DNA from: Fluctibacter corallii
GTDB lineage: Bacteria > Pseudomonadota > Gammaproteobacteria > Enterobacterales > Alteromonadaceae
Assembly: GCF_025751585.1 (NCBI RefSeq)
Contig: NZ_JAOWKX010000004.1
Span: 186,001 to 250,000 of the forward strand
DNA: 64,000 nucleotides
Direction of reading: 5' to 3'
In this document: positions 26,973 through 38,577 of the stretch, piece by piece
Position numbering within the stretch: position 1 is the stretch's first letter
Layout of the letters: every line of letters starts with the position of its first letter
The notes under the pieces: generated by a model
Database searches by the model: none
Seen by the model: the letters and a program-made list of their open reading frames with translations, nothing else
What the model was told of the DNA's origin: nothing
Made by a program: the position numbers and the translations under genes

Positions 26973-28289
26973 TTGCTGCACTACGATTGGCTTGAACATA
27001 AACGCATAACGGTTGTCGGTCTCGGCGCTACTGGACGTTCGTGTGTCGCGTTTCTACGCAAGCACAATGCGGAGGTAACGGTGACAGATAGCCGTGCGTA
27101 TCTCGATACTCAAGGTATCGATGCCAAAGTAGTGTTAGGTCGGTACTGCGCAGATGCGATTGCCAATGCAGAATTAGTAGTGATTAGTCCGGGTGTGGAC
27201 CCCAAACATGTGCCGTTACATGCTGCCAACGAGAAGGGGATTGAAGTGATTGGTGATGTAGAGCTATTCGCTCGATTTAACCAGACGCCAGTCGTTGCGA
27301 TTACCGGATCAAATGGCAAATCTTCGGTAACTACCTTAGTACACGACATGCTTCAGGCATCAGGACTGACCGCTAAAATGGGTGGAAATATCGGTGTTCC
27401 CGTTCTCGACTTACTGGAGTGTGAGGCGGATATTTTGGTTCTTGAACTGTCTAGCTTTCAGCTGGAAACCATTCATTCTTTGGCGCCAAAAGTAGCCTGT
27501 GTGCTTAATGTTTCCGATGACCACCTTGATCGCCACGGTGACATGGATACGTACGTGAATATGAAGCGCCGTATTTATCTAAATAGCACATTTCAAGTGT
27601 GTCACCGAGAAGATGCGAATACGTGGCCAATGCGTGTTGATGTTAAGCATACGTTTGGCTTATCGGTGTGTGACTCTGCATTTAGCTGGAATCCGCAAAC
27701 TCAAACCATTTTATTGCATGGCCGTCCGTTCTTACCATTAAGTGAGTGTGCAGTGATGGGCGCGCATAATGCGCTTAATATTCAGGCCGCAGCAATGTGT
27801 GCCTTATTAGCGGGCGCGACAGAAGAAGCTGTGATTGAAGGGGCAAAACGGTTTAAAGGATTACCACATCGGTGCGAAGTGGTAACTAATCGTCATGGTA
27901 CAACATGGATTAATGACTCTAAAGCAACCAATGTCGGCGCTACGTTGGCTGCAATAGAGGGGATTAAGCCTACATTAGGGCGTGGAAAATTAATTTTAAT
28001 CGCTGGTGGAGATAGCAAAGGGGCAGATCTGTCACCTCTGGATTCTGCACTAAAACATGAAGTTGCAGAATTGCTGCTGATTGGAAGGGATGCAGATAAG
28101 TTCAGTGCTATTCAGCCAAAGGCTAAAAAATTTGATAGCTTGGCTGAGGCAGTGAATTTTGCAGCAACAATCACAGAAGTTGGTGATGTGGTGTTATTGT
28201 CGCCTGCATGCGCCAGTTTAGATATGTTTGATAACTATCAACATCGCGGTCAGGTGTTTGCGTCTGCGGTGGAGGCGTTATCAGCATGA
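26973..28289 (+). CDS. murD: UDP-N-acetylmuramoylalanine--D-glutamate ligase
   Basis: This 438-residue Mur ligase adds D-glutamate to UDP-MurNAc-L-Ala. It has the Rossmann start [18 protein letters not shown], the P-loop [25 protein letters not shown], and the C-terminal [13 protein letters not shown]. The frame is open 31 codons upstream inside mraY, but no ATG is suitable there. The TTG at 26973 has GAGGT 7 bases upstream and gives the usual MurD N-terminus, so a TTG start is proposed. Confidence 0.93.
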   Translation: MLHYDWLEHKRITVVGLGATGRSCVAFLRKHNAEVTVTDSRAYLDTQGIDAKVVLGRYCADAIANAELVVISPGVDPKHVPLHAANEKGIEVIGDVELFARFNQTPVVAITGSNGKSSVTTLVHDMLQASGLTAKMGGNIGVPVLDLLECEADILVLELSSFQLETIHSLAPKVACVLNVSDDHLDRHGDMDTYVNMKRRIYLNSTFQVCHREDANTWPMRVDVKHTFGLSVCDSAFSWNPQTQTILLHGRPFLPLSECAVMGAHNALNIQAAAMCALLAGATEEAVIEGAKRFKGLPHRCEVVTNRHGTTWINDSKATNVGATLAAIEGIKPTLGRGKLILIAGGDSKGADLSPLDSALKHEVAELLLIGRDADKFSAIQPKAKKFDSLAEAVNFAATITEVGDVVLLSPACASLDMFDNYQHRGQVFASAVEALSA

Positions 28290-29569
28290 TAGGGCACATG
28301 TCAGCTTCAGATCATATCAAACAGTTACGAGAACTCTTCTCTCGCCAACATGACACACGTGTTGATGGCGCACCTTTTGATGTTTACTTATTGTTGCTGG
28401 CACTGGCGCTATTGTCGATTGGCTTAATTATCGTTACATCTGCATCTATGCCAGTGTCTGCGCGTTTATACGATAACCCATTTCATATTGCTATTCGCCA
28501 TGTCATCTATATTGTGCTGGCCTTGATCGCAGCGACTATAGTTTTACAGATTCCGATGCGTTGGTGGCGTATCAGCAACCCATATTTGTTGCTGTTTGCT
28601 ATCGCTTTACTGGTTGCAGTACTGCTGGTTGGGCGTAGCGTTAACGGGAGTACCCGGTGGTTGGCATTGGGGCCTATTACTATTCAAGCGGCCGAGCCCG
28701 CAAAGCTATTTTTCTTTTGCTATTTGGCTGGGTACTTGGTTCGTCGGTATGATGAAGTGACGGAAAACCTGAAAGGCTTTATTAAACCGCTGGTCGTATT
28801 TTTCGCATTGGCAGTTTTGTTACTGATGCAGCCTGATTTAGGTACCGTGGTTGTGATGTTTGCTACCACCGTCGGCTTGTTGTTTTTGGCTGGCTCGAAA
28901 CTTTGGCAGTTTTTTGGACTCGCATTTGCGGGTGTGCTTGCGATTGTCGCGTTAATCTTCTTTGAGAGTTATCGACTAAAGCGCGTTGTTTCATTTTTAG
29001 ATCCTTGGGCTGATCCATTTGGTAGCGGATACCAGTTAACACAATCATTAATGGCCTTCGGGCGCGGCGATTTCTTCGGCCAAGGTTTGGGCAATAGTTT
29101 GCAAAAATTGGAATTTTTACCGGAGGCCCACAACGACTTTATTGTTGCGATTTTAGCTGAAGAACTGGGGTTCTTCGGGGTGTTCATCGTATTGGCATTG
29201 ATTTTTGCAATGGTATTTAAAACCATGCAGATTGGAAATCGTGCCTTAGCAAAAGATCGTCCATTCGATGCGTATTTGGCGTATGCCATCGGTATTTGGT
29301 TTAGTTTTCAAACTGCAGTGAACATTGGTGCTGCATCGGGAATTTTACCCACCAAAGGGTTAACTCTACCGCTAGTGAGCTATGGCGGGTCGAGTATGAT
29401 TATTATGGCAATAGCCGTGGCATTGTTGGTTAGAATTGATTTTGAGTTGCGCGTGGACGGCGTACAGGCAATGAGCAAAGGGCGTGCGAAAAAACGAACG
29501 GGTAAACAAGCGGTAAACGACGTGATAGAACAGGTCAAAGCTTCCCAAGAGGGAGGTGACAATGCCTAA
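28286..29569 (+). CDS. ftsW: Septal peptidoglycan polymerase FtsW
   Basis: This 427-residue SEDS-family glycosyltransferase has ten membrane helices and partners FtsI at the septum. Motifs include [56 protein letters not shown] and [13 protein letters not shown]. It overlaps murD by ATGA and has a basic cytoplasmic tail of about 40 residues ([13 protein letters not shown]). The murG ribosome-binding site lies in its last codons. Confidence 0.95.
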   Translation: MIGHMSASDHIKQLRELFSRQHDTRVDGAPFDVYLLLLALALLSIGLIIVTSASMPVSARLYDNPFHIAIRHVIYIVLALIAATIVLQIPMRWWRISNPYLLLFAIALLVAVLLVGRSVNGSTRWLALGPITIQAAEPAKLFFFCYLAGYLVRRYDEVTENLKGFIKPLVVFFALAVLLLMQPDLGTVVVMFATTVGLLFLAGSKLWQFFGLAFAGVLAIVALIFFESYRLKRVVSFLDPWADPFGSGYQLTQSLMAFGRGDFFGQGLGNSLQKLEFLPEAHNDFIVAILAEELGFFGVFIVLALIFAMVFKTMQIGNRALAKDRPFDAYLAYAIGIWFSFQTAVNIGAASGILPTKGLTLPLVSYGGSSMIIMAIAVALLVRIDFELRVDGVQAMSKGRAKKRTGKQAVNDVIEQVKASQEGGDNA

Positions 29570-30650
29570 ACGATTATTAGTCATGGCGGGTGGAACGGGA
29601 GGACATGTTTTTCCTGGTTTGGCTGTGGCTGACAAGTTGGCTGAACAGGGATGGCAGATTGAATGGCTAGGGACTGAAGCCAGACTCGAGGCTACGTTAG
29701 TCCCCAAAGCGGGCTACAAAATTAACTATATTGATGTAGCCGGCGTGCGCGGAAACGGCCTAGTGCGAAAACTTAAAGCACCGATTCAGATTCTCAAGTC
29801 GATATTTCAAGCACGGACAGTCATCAAACATTTTCAGCCTGATGTTGTGCTGGGAATGGGAGGATTTGCCAGTGGACCTGGAGGAATTGCGGCATGGTGT
29901 GCAGGTAAACCGCTTGTGTTGCATGAGCAAAATGCGGTGCCAGGGCTGACCAACAAAGTATTGGCAAAATTTGCTAATAAGGTACTGATGGGCTTCGACC
30001 ATACCTTCCCTCAGCAAAGTGAGCGCCCTGAGAAATTTGCTTGGGTAGGTAACCCTGTAAGAAAGGCGTTTTCGAATATTAAGCGTACTAGTGTGCCTAG
30101 TACACCTATACGCATATTGGTGGTAGGTGGAAGTCTAGGAGCAAAGGCATTAAATGATTGTGTTCCTAAAGCCTTGGCTTCGATTTCGTCAGCGGAAGTT
30201 CGACATCAATGTGGCAATGGTCACCAGCCGAGCGTGATTGATAATTATCAAGCCGCCAACTTGTGTGCTGAGTTACAATGGCAAGTTGTGCCGTTTATTG
30301 ATGACATGGCAGAAGCTTATGCATGGGCTGATTTGGTTATTTGCCGTGCCGGTGCGTTAACGGTGGCTGAGGTTGCGGCCTCGGGTATTGCGGCAGTGTT
30401 TGTGCCCCTGCCTCATGCAGTCGATGATCATCAAACAAAAAATGCCAAAAGTTTATCTGATCAGGAAGCGGCGTTTCTTTTGCCGCAAAAAGAATTGATT
30501 GAAGGAGGCTTAGTGCCAATTCTTGAACGTGTTGTCTCTTCACCTGAGACCCTGTTTAAAATGGGACAACGTGCCCGAGCGCTTGCGCGCTATCAGGCAA
30601 CAGAAGATGTTGCGAATGTGTGTAATCAACTTGCTGGAAGTATGTCATGA
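29562..30650 (+). CDS. murG: UDP-GlcNAc:lipid I N-acetylglucosaminyltransferase
   Basis: This 362-residue GT28 enzyme converts lipid I to lipid II at the cytoplasmic face. It has the three glycine-rich loops [26 protein letters not shown] and [12 protein letters not shown], and the donor-binding [35 protein letters not shown] region. The ATG at 29562 is chosen over a GTG at 29556 because GGAGG at 29552-29556 is 5 bases upstream. It overlaps ftsW by 8 bases and murC by 4. Confidence 0.96.
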   Translation: MPKRLLVMAGGTGGHVFPGLAVADKLAEQGWQIEWLGTEARLEATLVPKAGYKINYIDVAGVRGNGLVRKLKAPIQILKSIFQARTVIKHFQPDVVLGMGGFASGPGGIAAWCAGKPLVLHEQNAVPGLTNKVLAKFANKVLMGFDHTFPQQSERPEKFAWVGNPVRKAFSNIKRTSVPSTPIRILVVGGSLGAKALNDCVPKALASISSAEVRHQCGNGHQPSVIDNYQAANLCAELQWQVVPFIDDMAEAYAWADLVICRAGALTVAEVAASGIAAVFVPLPHAVDDHQTKNAKSLSDQEAAFLLPQKELIEGGLVPILERVVSSPETLFKMGQRARALARYQATEDVANVCNQLAGSMS

Positions 30651-32101
30651 GCCAGGTTGATAGTATTAATTATCAAGTGCCAGAAATGCGCCGTATTGAG
30701 CGTATTCATTTTGTTGGTATTGGTGGCGCTGGAATGGGCGGTATCGCTGAAGTGTTGCTGAATGAAGGTTACAAGGTATCGGGTTCTGACCAGAATCAGA
30801 ATGCGATGACACGGAGGTTGCTCGGCAAAGGGGCAGATATCTATGTCGGCCACGATGCGGAAAATGTAGAAAATGCAGATGTTGTAGTGGTCTCTAGTGC
30901 CATTAATCTAGAAAATGCAGAAATAAAAGCAGCCCAAGAAGCACGCACGCCGGTGATTCGACGTGCTGAAATGCTGGCTGAATTAATGCGTTTTCGACAT
31001 GGTATTGCTGTTGCGGGAACCCACGGTAAAACCACAACTACGTCACTAACGGCTACTATTTTTGCTGAAGCTGGGCTTGATCCCACTTTCGTAATTGGTG
31101 GATTACTGAATAGCGCGGGCACAAATGCGCGATTAGGTAAAAGTAAGTATCTCATTGCGGAAGCAGATGAAAGTGACGCGTCTTTCATACACTTACAGCC
31201 TATGGTGTCAGTGGTCACGAATATTGAAGCCGATCATATGGACACCTATGAGGGTGACTTCCAACGTATGCTCGACACGTACATAGAGTTTTTGCATAAC
31301 TTGCCGTTTTATGGCTTGGCTGTGTTATGCGGTGATGATCCTGTCATTAAAGAGTTACTGCCGCGTATAGGGCGAAAATATGTGACATACGGCGTGTCTG
31401 AAGATGCAGACATTCGCGCTACCAATATTGAGCATCGCTTGAATAGCAGCGAGTTTACCGTTGTCAGAGCAGGCATGGCTGATTTACGCGTAACCCTTAA
31501 TACGGGCGGCCATCACAATGTGTTGAATGCATTGGCAGCCATTGCCGTAGCAACAGACGTGGGTATTAATGACGATGCGATTCAGCGTGCGCTGGCGTCA
31601 TTTGGTGGAATTGGCCGACGGTTTGAAATGTTGGGTGATTTCTCGACATCTGTGGGCGACATTACCTTAGTGGATGATTATGGTCATCACCCAACTGAAG
31701 TCGAGGCGACTATTAAAGTCGCGCGAGCCAATTGGCCTGATCGGCGTTTGGTTATGGCCTATCAACCTCATCGCTTCAGCCGAACCCGCGATCTGTATGA
31801 AGACTTCGTGCGCGTTTTATCTCAAGTTGACGTGTTATTGTTGTTAGAGGTGTACTCGGCAGGGGAAGAAGCGATTGAGGGTGCAGACAGTAAAGCATTG
31901 TGCCGCTCAATTCGTCAAAGAGGACAGATAGAGCCAATATATGTGCGAGATAAAGATGAGTTGCCAGTTTTGTTGGCAGATATTATCGCAGATAAAGACG
32001 TTGTTATGACACAAGGTGCAGGAAATATTGGCCAATTGGCAAAAACCTTGCAAGAAGCAAAAATGGAGCCTTCGCGCTTATCGAAAGGAGGTGACGCATG
32101 A
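30647..32101 (+). CDS. murC: UDP-N-acetylmuramate--L-alanine ligase
   Basis: This 484-residue Mur ligase adds the first amino acid to UDP-MurNAc. It has [19 protein letters not shown], the P-loop [34 protein letters not shown] and the YGHHPTEV loop, all typical of MurC. It overlaps murG and ddl by ATGA junctions. Confidence 0.96.
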   Translation: MSQVDSINYQVPEMRRIERIHFVGIGGAGMGGIAEVLLNEGYKVSGSDQNQNAMTRRLLGKGADIYVGHDAENVENADVVVVSSAINLENAEIKAAQEARTPVIRRAEMLAELMRFRHGIAVAGTHGKTTTTSLTATIFAEAGLDPTFVIGGLLNSAGTNARLGKSKYLIAEADESDASFIHLQPMVSVVTNIEADHMDTYEGDFQRMLDTYIEFLHNLPFYGLAVLCGDDPVIKELLPRIGRKYVTYGVSEDADIRATNIEHRLNSSEFTVVRAGMADLRVTLNTGGHHNVLNALAAIAVATDVGINDDAIQRALASFGGIGRRFEMLGDFSTSVGDITLVDDYGHHPTEVEATIKVARANWPDRRLVMAYQPHRFSRTRDLYEDFVRVLSQVDVLLLLEVYSAGEEAIEGADSKALCRSIRQRGQIEPIYVRDKDELPVLLADIIADKDVVMTQGAGNIGQLAKTLQEAKMEPSRLSKGGDA

Positions 32102-33030
32102 CTGTCGAATCGTTCGGTAAAGTTGCGGTAATGTTTGGCGGTGCGTCAGCTGAGCGTGACGTGTCGCTTAATTCAGGTAAAGCGGTACTACGAGCGCTTC
32201 AATCTCAGGGAATCGACGCGCATGGATTTGATCCCAGCGAGGCACCACTATCACAGTTACTTGATGAAAAGTTTACGCGTGCTGTCATTATCCTTCATGG
32301 CAGAGGGGGAGAAGACGGTAGTTTGCAAGGCGCTTTGCAACAGTTGGGACTGCCTTACACAGGAAGTGGTGTGCTTGGCTCTGCACTGGCAATGGATAAA
32401 ATTCGTACCAAGCAAGTGTGGCAAAGTTTGGGATTGAGTACGGCAAAGTATGAAATCGCAACAAAAAGGGACTTTGACGCAGGATCTTGCCCCGCTATAA
32501 TGGCGCGTTTAGGTGAGATTGTTATGGTCAAGCCTGCGTTGGAAGGGTCTAGCATCGGTATGGCTAAAGTCACCAGCGTGGATGATCTCGAGAACGCGAT
32601 ACAAAATGCGTTCAAGTACGATGAAAATGTGTTAATTGAACAGTTTATTGATGGTCTTGAATATACTGTTTCTATTTTAAATGGGCGTGCGTTGCCGTCT
32701 ATTCGAATGGCTACACCGCGTACATTTTACGATTACACGGCAAAATACAAATCAGATTCAACTGAATACCATTGCCCAAGCGGTTTATCTGAAGAGGATG
32801 AAATGGCGTTGGGAGAGCTGGCGTGTAAAGCGTTCGATGGGGTTGGTGGTGCAGGTTGGGGACGCATTGATTTTATGCGAGATCAAAGCGGCAGATTTTA
32901 CTTGTTGGAAGCGAATACCGTACCGGGGATGACGGAGAAAAGTCTGGTGCCGATGGCAGCACGGGTTGCGGGTTTGTCGTTTGAACAGCTGTGCTTAGAG
33001 ATCGTTAAGACCAGTGAGGTAGTACGGTGA
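32098..33030 (+). CDS. ddl: D-alanine--D-alanine ligase
   Basis: This 310-residue ATP-grasp enzyme of the DdlB type makes D-Ala-D-Ala for MurF. Motifs include [47 protein letters not shown] and the metal-binding [18 protein letters not shown]. Its position between murC and ftsQ is standard for the dcw cluster. Confidence 0.95.
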   Translation: MTVESFGKVAVMFGGASAERDVSLNSGKAVLRALQSQGIDAHGFDPSEAPLSQLLDEKFTRAVIILHGRGGEDGSLQGALQQLGLPYTGSGVLGSALAMDKIRTKQVWQSLGLSTAKYEIATKRDFDAGSCPAIMARLGEIVMVKPALEGSSIGMAKVTSVDDLENAIQNAFKYDENVLIEQFIDGLEYTVSILNGRALPSIRMATPRTFYDYTAKYKSDSTEYHCPSGLSEEDEMALGELACKAFDGVGGAGWGRIDFMRDQSGRFYLLEANTVPGMTEKSLVPMAARVAGLSFEQLCLEIVKTSEVVR

Positions 33031-33761
33031 ACGACACGCAAAAAGCGACTTCTCACAAGTTAGGAGGCGTTGTCTTTTTGCTTTCGGTGATCACTGCGTT
33101 GATATATGGCGCAGTCGAGGTGAATCGTTGGTTGGAAGATGAACAACGAGCACCAATTCACCGCATTATGGTGTCGGGACAGTATGCCCATGTTTCGCCG
33201 CGAGATATTGAAAAAATGATTCGTACGTCTCATCCCGGCAGCTTTTTTGAGTTGAATGTAGAAAGCGTTCATCGAGATTTAGAGGCAATGCCTTGGGTGT
33301 ATCGGGCATCGGTGAGAAAACGTTGGCCCAATAATCTGAGTGTGTATTTGGTTGAGCAAGAACCTGCGGCGATATGGAATCACGATTTATTGCTTAACAA
33401 GTTTGGCGAGAGTTTTCCTGCAACACTGGAAAATAGCGGTTTGCCAACCTTGTTTGGACCTGGAGGCAGTGAGCAGACGGCACTAAATGGCTTTCGTGCC
33501 ATGCAGTCATTATTGGCACCTACTGGTTTAAAAATTGAAGAATTGTTGTTAAGTGAGCGATTCGCGTGGGATGTGCGACTTAACAACGGAGTTAAATTAA
33601 AACTTGGACGGTCTCAGTTTGTCGACAAGCTACAGCGCTTTGTTGATGTTTATCCTTTATTAGCGAAGGAATCCAGAGAAGTCCTTTATGTGGATCTTCG
33701 CTACGATACGGGGTTAGCGGTAGGTTGGAAACCTGAGAACCAAACAGAACGAGAGAGTTAA
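33027..33761 (+). CDS. ftsQ: Cell division protein FtsQ
   Basis: This 244-residue bitopic protein has a short cytoplasmic N-terminus, one helix at about 13-31, a POTRA domain (about 45-115; IHRIMVSGQYAHVSPRDI through SVRKRWPNNLSVYLVEQEP) and the FtsQ beta domain. It scaffolds FtsL/FtsB in the divisome. The start is a GTG overlapping the ddl stop (GTGA). Confidence 0.93.
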   Translation: MNDTQKATSHKLGGVVFLLSVITALIYGAVEVNRWLEDEQRAPIHRIMVSGQYAHVSPRDIEKMIRTSHPGSFFELNVESVHRDLEAMPWVYRASVRKRWPNNLSVYLVEQEPAAIWNHDLLLNKFGESFPATLENSGLPTLFGPGGSEQTALNGFRAMQSLLAPTGLKIEELLLSERFAWDVRLNNGVKLKLGRSQFVDKLQRFVDVYPLLAKESREVLYVDLRYDTGLAVGWKPENQTERES

Positions 33762-33781
33762 TTACGTGAGAGCACATAGCG

Positions 33782-35011
33782 ATGTCTAAGGTAGCAGAAA
33801 GAAAGCTTGTCGTTGGCTTAGACATGGGCACCAGCACCATTAAAGCTGTGGTAGGTGAATTGCTAGATGATGGCAATGTCAGCATTGTCGGCGTAGGTAC
33901 ACATGCATCCAAAGGCATGGACAAAGGAGGGGTAAATGACCTCAACCTTGTCGTACAGTCGGTTCAGCAAGCTGTTAATGAAATGGAGTTGATGGCAGAT
34001 TGCAGGGTGTCGTCTGTGTTTATGTCAATTTCAGGTCGACACGTTCAGTGCCAGAACGAAAACGGCATGGTGCCAATTAATAACCAGGAAGTGACACAGG
34101 AAGATGTCGATAACGTCATTCATGCTGCGCGGTCTGTACCGATTGCAGCCGAAAGACGTTTGCTTCATGTGTTGCCGCAAGAATTTACGATCGACGTACA
34201 AGAAGGAATTAAGAATCCGATTGGTATGTCTGGTGTGAGAATGGAAGCTGAGGCCCACATTATTACTTGTGCTGACGATATGGCGAAGAATTTAGTTAAG
34301 TGCGTAGAGCGCTGCGAGCTAAATTCTGACAAGCTGATATTTTCGGCCTTGGCGTCGAGTTATGCTGTACTCACCGATGATGAAAAAGAGCTCGGCGTGT
34401 GTGTCGTTGATATTGGCGGCGGCACCATGGATATCGTCATATATACCGATGGCGCGATTCGTCATACCGCGGTGATCCCTGTGGCAGGCAATCAGATTAC
34501 AAGTGACATTGCGAAGATATTCAGAACGCCTATTAGCCACGCGGAAGAAATTAAAATTAACTATGCTTGCGCACTTAAAGATATGGTGAGCATGGAAGAA
34601 AATATTGAAGTGCCCAGTGTAGGCGGGAGACCGTCGCGGGCGATGTCTCGCCATACATTGGCCGAGGTGATTGAGCCCCGTTACCAAGAGTTGTTCGAGC
34701 TAGTTCACGATGAAATTCGTGGGAGTGGATTACAAGAGCAAATCGCTGCTGGTATCGTTTTAACTGGCGGTACAGCAAAAATGGAAGGGGCTGTTGAGTT
34801 TGCAGAAGAAATATTTCAAATGCCTGTAAGAGTCGGCACCCCGGTGGGGGTAAAAGGCTTATCAGAGTATGTTGAAGATGCCACCTTTGCGACCGCTGTC
34901 GGTTTGTTGCAGTACGGAAAGGAAACAGTGCAGTCAAAGTCTGCTAACGCAGCTAAACAGACTGATGGACTTTGGCAACGTGTACAAAGTTGGTTCAAAG
35001 GGGAATTTTAA
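33782..35011 (+). CDS. ftsA: Cell division protein FtsA
   Basis: This 409-residue actin-like ATPase tethers FtsZ to the membrane. It has the phosphate-1 motif VVGLDMGTSTIKAVVG, phosphate-2 VCVVDIGGGTMDIVIY near residues 200-215, and the adenosine motif GIVLTGGTAKMEG. The C-terminal LWQRVQSWFKGEF is the amphipathic membrane-targeting helix. Twenty bases separate it from ftsQ. Confidence 0.96.
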   Translation: MSKVAERKLVVGLDMGTSTIKAVVGELLDDGNVSIVGVGTHASKGMDKGGVNDLNLVVQSVQQAVNEMELMADCRVSSVFMSISGRHVQCQNENGMVPINNQEVTQEDVDNVIHAARSVPIAAERRLLHVLPQEFTIDVQEGIKNPIGMSGVRMEAEAHIITCADDMAKNLVKCVERCELNSDKLIFSALASSYAVLTDDEKELGVCVVDIGGGTMDIVIYTDGAIRHTAVIPVAGNQITSDIAKIFRTPISHAEEIKINYACALKDMVSMEENIEVPSVGGRPSRAMSRHTLAEVIEPRYQELFELVHDEIRGSGLQEQIAAGIVLTGGTAKMEGAVEFAEEIFQMPVRVGTPVGVKGLSEYVEDATFATAVGLLQYGKETVQSKSANAAKQTDGLWQRVQSWFKGEF

Positions 35012-35121
35012 CACGGTTTAACCTGTTAAATGAGTAACAAGAATATGGGGTGCATCATGTTTTCTCATTGTATTAAAAACACATGTATGTATCTTGTTGC
35101 GCTGAAAATCGGAGAGTAAAA

Positions 35122-36288
35122 ATGTTTGAATTAATGGATAGTCACAGCGAAGAAGCTGTAATTAAAGTAATAGGTGTTGGCGGTGGCGGCGGAAACGCAG
35201 TCGAGCACATGGTATCCCAGAGTATTGAAGGTGTAGAGTTTATTGCTGTAAACACCGATGCGCAGGTGTTGCGCAGCTCCTCAGCTGATGTCACGTTACA
35301 GATTGGTTCTACAGTGACGAAAGGATTGGGTGCGGGTGCGAATCCGAATATCGGTCGTGAGGCTGCCGAAGAAGATCGCGAAACGATCCGTCAAACCCTT
35401 GAAGGTGCCGATATGATCTTCATTACCGCTGGTATGGGCGGCGGTACAGGTACAGGGGCTGCACCAGAAGTAGCCAAGATTGCTAAAGAACTAGGTATTC
35501 TCACTGTCGCAGTCGTCACTAAGCCGTTTCCGTTTGAAGGGCGTAAGCGCACAGATTTTGCCGACCAAGGAATTGAAGAGCTTGCCAAGTATGTTGATTC
35601 TCTGATTACGATTCCAAATGAAAAGCTACTGAAAGTAATGGGTAAAGGCACACCATTACTACAGGCATTCAGCGAAGCAAATAACGTGTTGCGCGGTGCG
35701 GTACAAGGTATTGCTGAACTGATTACACGCCCAGGCTTGATTAACGTTGACTTTGCAGACGTGAAAACGGTGATGTCTGAAATGGGCACAGCCATGATGG
35801 GAAGCGGTGCTGCGTCAGGTGAAGATCGTGCTGAAGAAGCCGCCGAGTCTGCGATAGCTTGTCCGTTGCTAGAAGATATCGACCTATCTGGCGCACGTGG
35901 TATTTTGGTTAACATTACTGCGGGCCCTGATTTTGCTATTGATGAGTTTGAAACAGTGGGTAACGCTGTAAAAGCCTTCGCATCAGAAAATGCAACTGTG
36001 GTTGTCGGTACTGTTATCGATATGGACATGACCGATGAGCTTCGTGTAACCGTCGTCGCGACAGGTATTGGCGCAGAACGTAAGCCTGATATTTCATTAG
36101 TGAGTAACCGTTCTTCACGCACGGTAGCCGATAGTAATGAGTTTGCTCTACGCTCGACCAATGCTGAATCTGCGCCAGCCATGCACACTGACGGCAATAA
36201 AGCGTTAGCACCAGAGGAAAAGGCCGAAGTAGGCAATGATTTGGAATATTTAGATATTCCAGCATTCCTTAGAAAACAAGCTGACTAA
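35122..36288 (+). CDS. ftsZ: Cell division protein FtsZ
   Basis: This 388-residue tubulin-like GTPase forms the division ring. It has IKVIGVGGGGGNAVEHM, the tubulin signature GGMGGGTGTGAAPEVA and the T7-loop NVDFADVKTVM. The extreme C-terminal LDIPAFLRKQAD is the conserved peptide that binds FtsA and ZipA. The ATG at 35122 has GGAGAG upstream; the longer frame from 35083 adds unrelated residues. The 110-base gap after ftsA may hold a promoter. Confidence 0.97.
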   Translation: MFELMDSHSEEAVIKVIGVGGGGGNAVEHMVSQSIEGVEFIAVNTDAQVLRSSSADVTLQIGSTVTKGLGAGANPNIGREAAEEDRETIRQTLEGADMIFITAGMGGGTGTGAAPEVAKIAKELGILTVAVVTKPFPFEGRKRTDFADQGIEELAKYVDSLITIPNEKLLKVMGKGTPLLQAFSEANNVLRGAVQGIAELITRPGLINVDFADVKTVMSEMGTAMMGSGAASGEDRAEEAAESAIACPLLEDIDLSGARGILVNITAGPDFAIDEFETVGNAVKAFASENATVVVGTVIDMDMTDELRVTVVATGIGAERKPDISLVSNRSSRTVADSNEFALRSTNAESAPAMHTDGNKALAPEEKAEVGNDLEYLDIPAFLRKQAD

Positions 36289-36383
36289 TAGCGTGCCTAA
36301 TGACGCTAATAGGCGATAAGTAGTTGATAAAACGAACTTTAGCCATATGTTAGGGTCTATTGGTTATTAAATGTTAAGTTTTT

Positions 36384-36412
36384 TTGACAATCTAGAGGTA
36401 AGCGGCTAGAAT
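36384..36412 (+). promoter_or_regulatory. lpxC sigma70 promoter
   Basis: A perfect -35 TTGACA (36384-36389) and a -10 TAGAAT (36407-36412) with the optimal 17-base spacer sit 46 bases before the lpxC start codon, in the gap after ftsZ. lpxC can therefore be transcribed apart from the division genes. Confidence 0.85.
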
Positions 36413-36457
36413 ACGCGCCCGTTTTACGGTTGGTTAATATTTGAGCTAACAGGTACA

Positions 36458-37372
36458 ATGATAAAACAACGCACTATCAAACATGCTGTACAAGAGACAG
36501 GGATTGGTCTGCACAAAGGTGACAAGGTCACCATGACTCTCCGGCCTGCGCCGGCGAATACTGGGATCGTATTTCGCCGCATAGATCTTGAGCCTTATGT
36601 GGATATTCCTGCGCGTGCAAATGCGGTAGGCGATACAATGTTGTGTACCTGTCTATCAAATGAAGACGGTAAAACCATTTCTACCGTTGAGCACCTTGCT
36701 TCAGCCTTGGCTGGGATGGGGATCGACAATATTATTATCGAAGTCGATAGTAACGAACTTCCTATTATGGACGGAAGCGCCAGCCCATTTATCTTCTTAT
36801 TGCAATCAGCGGGCATAGAAGAGCTTAACGCGCCAAAGCGCTTTATTCGTATTAAAAAGCCTATTCGTGTAGAAGATGGCGACAAGTGGGCTGAGTTTGT
36901 TCCTTATGACGGCTTCCGAATTGATTTTGCTATCGATTTTGATCACCCAGTGATAAGTCAGACTCGTCAGCACGTAGTGATGGACTTCAATGCAGATTCA
37001 TATGTCGATGAAGTTAGTCGTGCACGTACATTTGGGTTTATGAAAGATTTAGAGTACATGAATGCGAACAACCTAGCTTTAGGTGGAAGCATGGAAAATG
37101 CGGTTGCGCTAGATGAATATCGTGTACTGAACCCAGAAGGCCTTCGTTATGATGACGAATTCTTAAAGCACAAAATATTAGATGCTATTGGTGACTTATA
37201 TTTGGGTGGGCATAGCATTATTGGTGAGTTGAGAGCCTACAAAACAGGTCATGGTTTAAATAATAAACTGCTCAACGCTATGTTAAACGACCAAACCGCG
37301 TGGGAATACATTACCTACGAGAATAAAGACGAGCTTCCAATTCGTTTTGCATCCCCAGTGTTGGCTGGGTAG
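36458..37372 (+). CDS. lpxC: UDP-3-O-acyl-N-acetylglucosamine deacetylase
   Basis: This 304-residue zinc enzyme performs the committed step of lipid A synthesis. It has [19 protein letters not shown], the zinc-ligand [17 protein letters not shown], and [20 protein letters not shown] with the second pair of ligands. The length is normal. It has its own promoter and a strong terminator. Confidence 0.97.
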   Translation: MIKQRTIKHAVQETGIGLHKGDKVTMTLRPAPANTGIVFRRIDLEPYVDIPARANAVGDTMLCTCLSNEDGKTISTVEHLASALAGMGIDNIIIEVDSNELPIMDGSASPFIFLLQSAGIEELNAPKRFIRIKKPIRVEDGDKWAEFVPYDGFRIDFAIDFDHPVISQTRQHVVMDFNADSYVDEVSRARTFGFMKDLEYMNANNLALGGSMENAVALDEYRVLNPEGLRYDDEFLKHKILDAIGDLYLGGHSIIGELRAYKTGHGLNNKLLNAMLNDQTAWEYITYENKDELPIRFASPVLAG

Positions 37373-37390
37373 TCGATATACTTTACTTTA

Positions 37391-37418
37391 AAATGCCGCT
37401 TTTTAGCGGCATTTTTTA
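37391..37418 (+). terminator. Rho-independent terminator of lpxC / dcw cluster
   Basis: A 10-bp stem AAATGCCGCT / AGCGGCATTT with a TTTT loop is followed by a T run, starting 18 bases after the lpxC stop. The remaining sequence up to 37662 holds no supported gene. Confidence 0.93.
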
Positions 37419-37662
37419 TATTTCTGGTATATTTTATGCTCCCCTCTTGATTAATGGGTGGACATAACAGTAAAGTTACGGGTTGGCGTTGTAGCGCACT
37501 TTGGGTGGATATTGATGCTATATCGTGACAAACAAGGTCTCTCTGCCATAAAAAGATAAGTATAAAAAGTGCACAGGTTTTATGATGACAGATACTCGCC
37601 TATGCTTTAAGAAGCGGTAAGTAGACGTTAGTATTTGGCAATAATGTGCCGCAAGAGAATGA

Positions 37663-38577
37663 ATGGTTATGAGCTTAACGCTTCTATATAAAGGCAAAAC
37701 AACACGATTTAAATACAGCATCAGCATCAAGAAATTGATGACTGTCGTTGCATTGGTATTTGGCGTGTTGATGATCTCTGGTCGGGCAACGCAGCAGGCT
37801 GATGAATCTGTTTCACGGGTTCAGTTCGCACAAGCTGGGCTAGATGCTCAGAAACAAGAAGTCGAACAACTTCGACAAACCACCGAGCAGCGTGTTACTG
37901 GCATGATGGTAAAACTCGCTGATGTTCAAAGTGAACTGCAACGTTTAAATGCATTGGGCATGCGTCTTGTTGAGCAAGCCAATTTAAATCCCGAAGAATT
38001 TAACTTCTCAGACGTTCCACCAGTCGGTGGTTTGAACTATGACGCTGAGCTTACCCTTCCTTCAAGTGATACACTGCTCAGTTCAATTGACACTATGTTG
38101 GTTGAAATAGATGACAAGTCACAGCAGCTTTTAGTGCTTGAATCTTTACTAATGAATCACCATATAGATGAGCAGCGGTATTTGACGGGGCGTCCAATCA
38201 AGTCTGGATGGTTATCTTCTTACTACGGCATACGCAAAGATCCATTTTCTGGATTACCTGCGATGCACAAAGGTTTAGACTTTGCCGGGAAAGAAGGGGC
38301 CGATGTTATTGCAACTGGTGCCGGCTTGGTAACGTGGTCTGGGGAGCGTTATGGTTACGGTAACCTTGTCGAAATTGATCATGGTGACGGATTGATTACC
38401 CGTTATGGGCATAACAAGGAACTTAATGTTAAGATTGGTGACGTGGTAACGAAAGGGCAAGTAATAGCCAAAATGGGCAGTACTGGCCGTTCAACGGGTG
38501 CACACGTTCATTATGAAGTGATACGAGCTGGTCAACAGCAAGATCCTCTTCCGTATGTTTACCGAAAAAATAAATAG
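37663..38577 (+). CDS. M23-family (LytM-like) peptidase with N-terminal anchor and coiled coil
   Basis: This 304-residue protein has a short cytoplasmic N-terminus, a membrane helix (about 27-45), a coiled coil (about 50-115, QKQEVEQLRQTTEQRV) and a C-terminal LytM/M23 domain (about 190-300). The zinc ligands are in MHKGLDFAG (HxxxD) and GAHVHYEV (HxH), so an active endopeptidase acting on peptidoglycan crosslinks is expected. Proteins of this type commonly lie between lpxC and secA in gammaproteobacteria without secM. ATG at 37663 or 37669 are both possible. Confidence 0.92.
   Translation: MVMSLTLLYKGKTTRFKYSISIKKLMTVVALVFGVLMISGRATQQADESVSRVQFAQAGLDAQKQEVEQLRQTTEQRVTGMMVKLADVQSELQRLNALGMRLVEQANLNPEEFNFSDVPPVGGLNYDAELTLPSSDTLLSSIDTMLVEIDDKSQQLLVLESLLMNHHIDEQRYLTGRPIKSGWLSSYYGIRKDPFSGLPAMHKGLDFAGKEGADVIATGAGLVTWSGERYGYGNLVEIDHGDGLITRYGHNKELNVKIGDVVTKGQVIAKMGSTGRSTGAHVHYEVIRAGQQQDPLPYVYRKNK

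Noticed and set aside
34575..34937. A 120-codon ORF antisense to ftsA
   Set aside because: Fully contained in ftsA; His/Gln/Leu-rich composition typical of an antisense shadow.
35391..36236. A 281-codon ORF antisense to ftsZ
   Set aside because: Lies wholly within ftsZ, has low-complexity Ser/Ala/Ile-rich composition and no ribosome-binding site; a shadow of the FtsZ reading frame.
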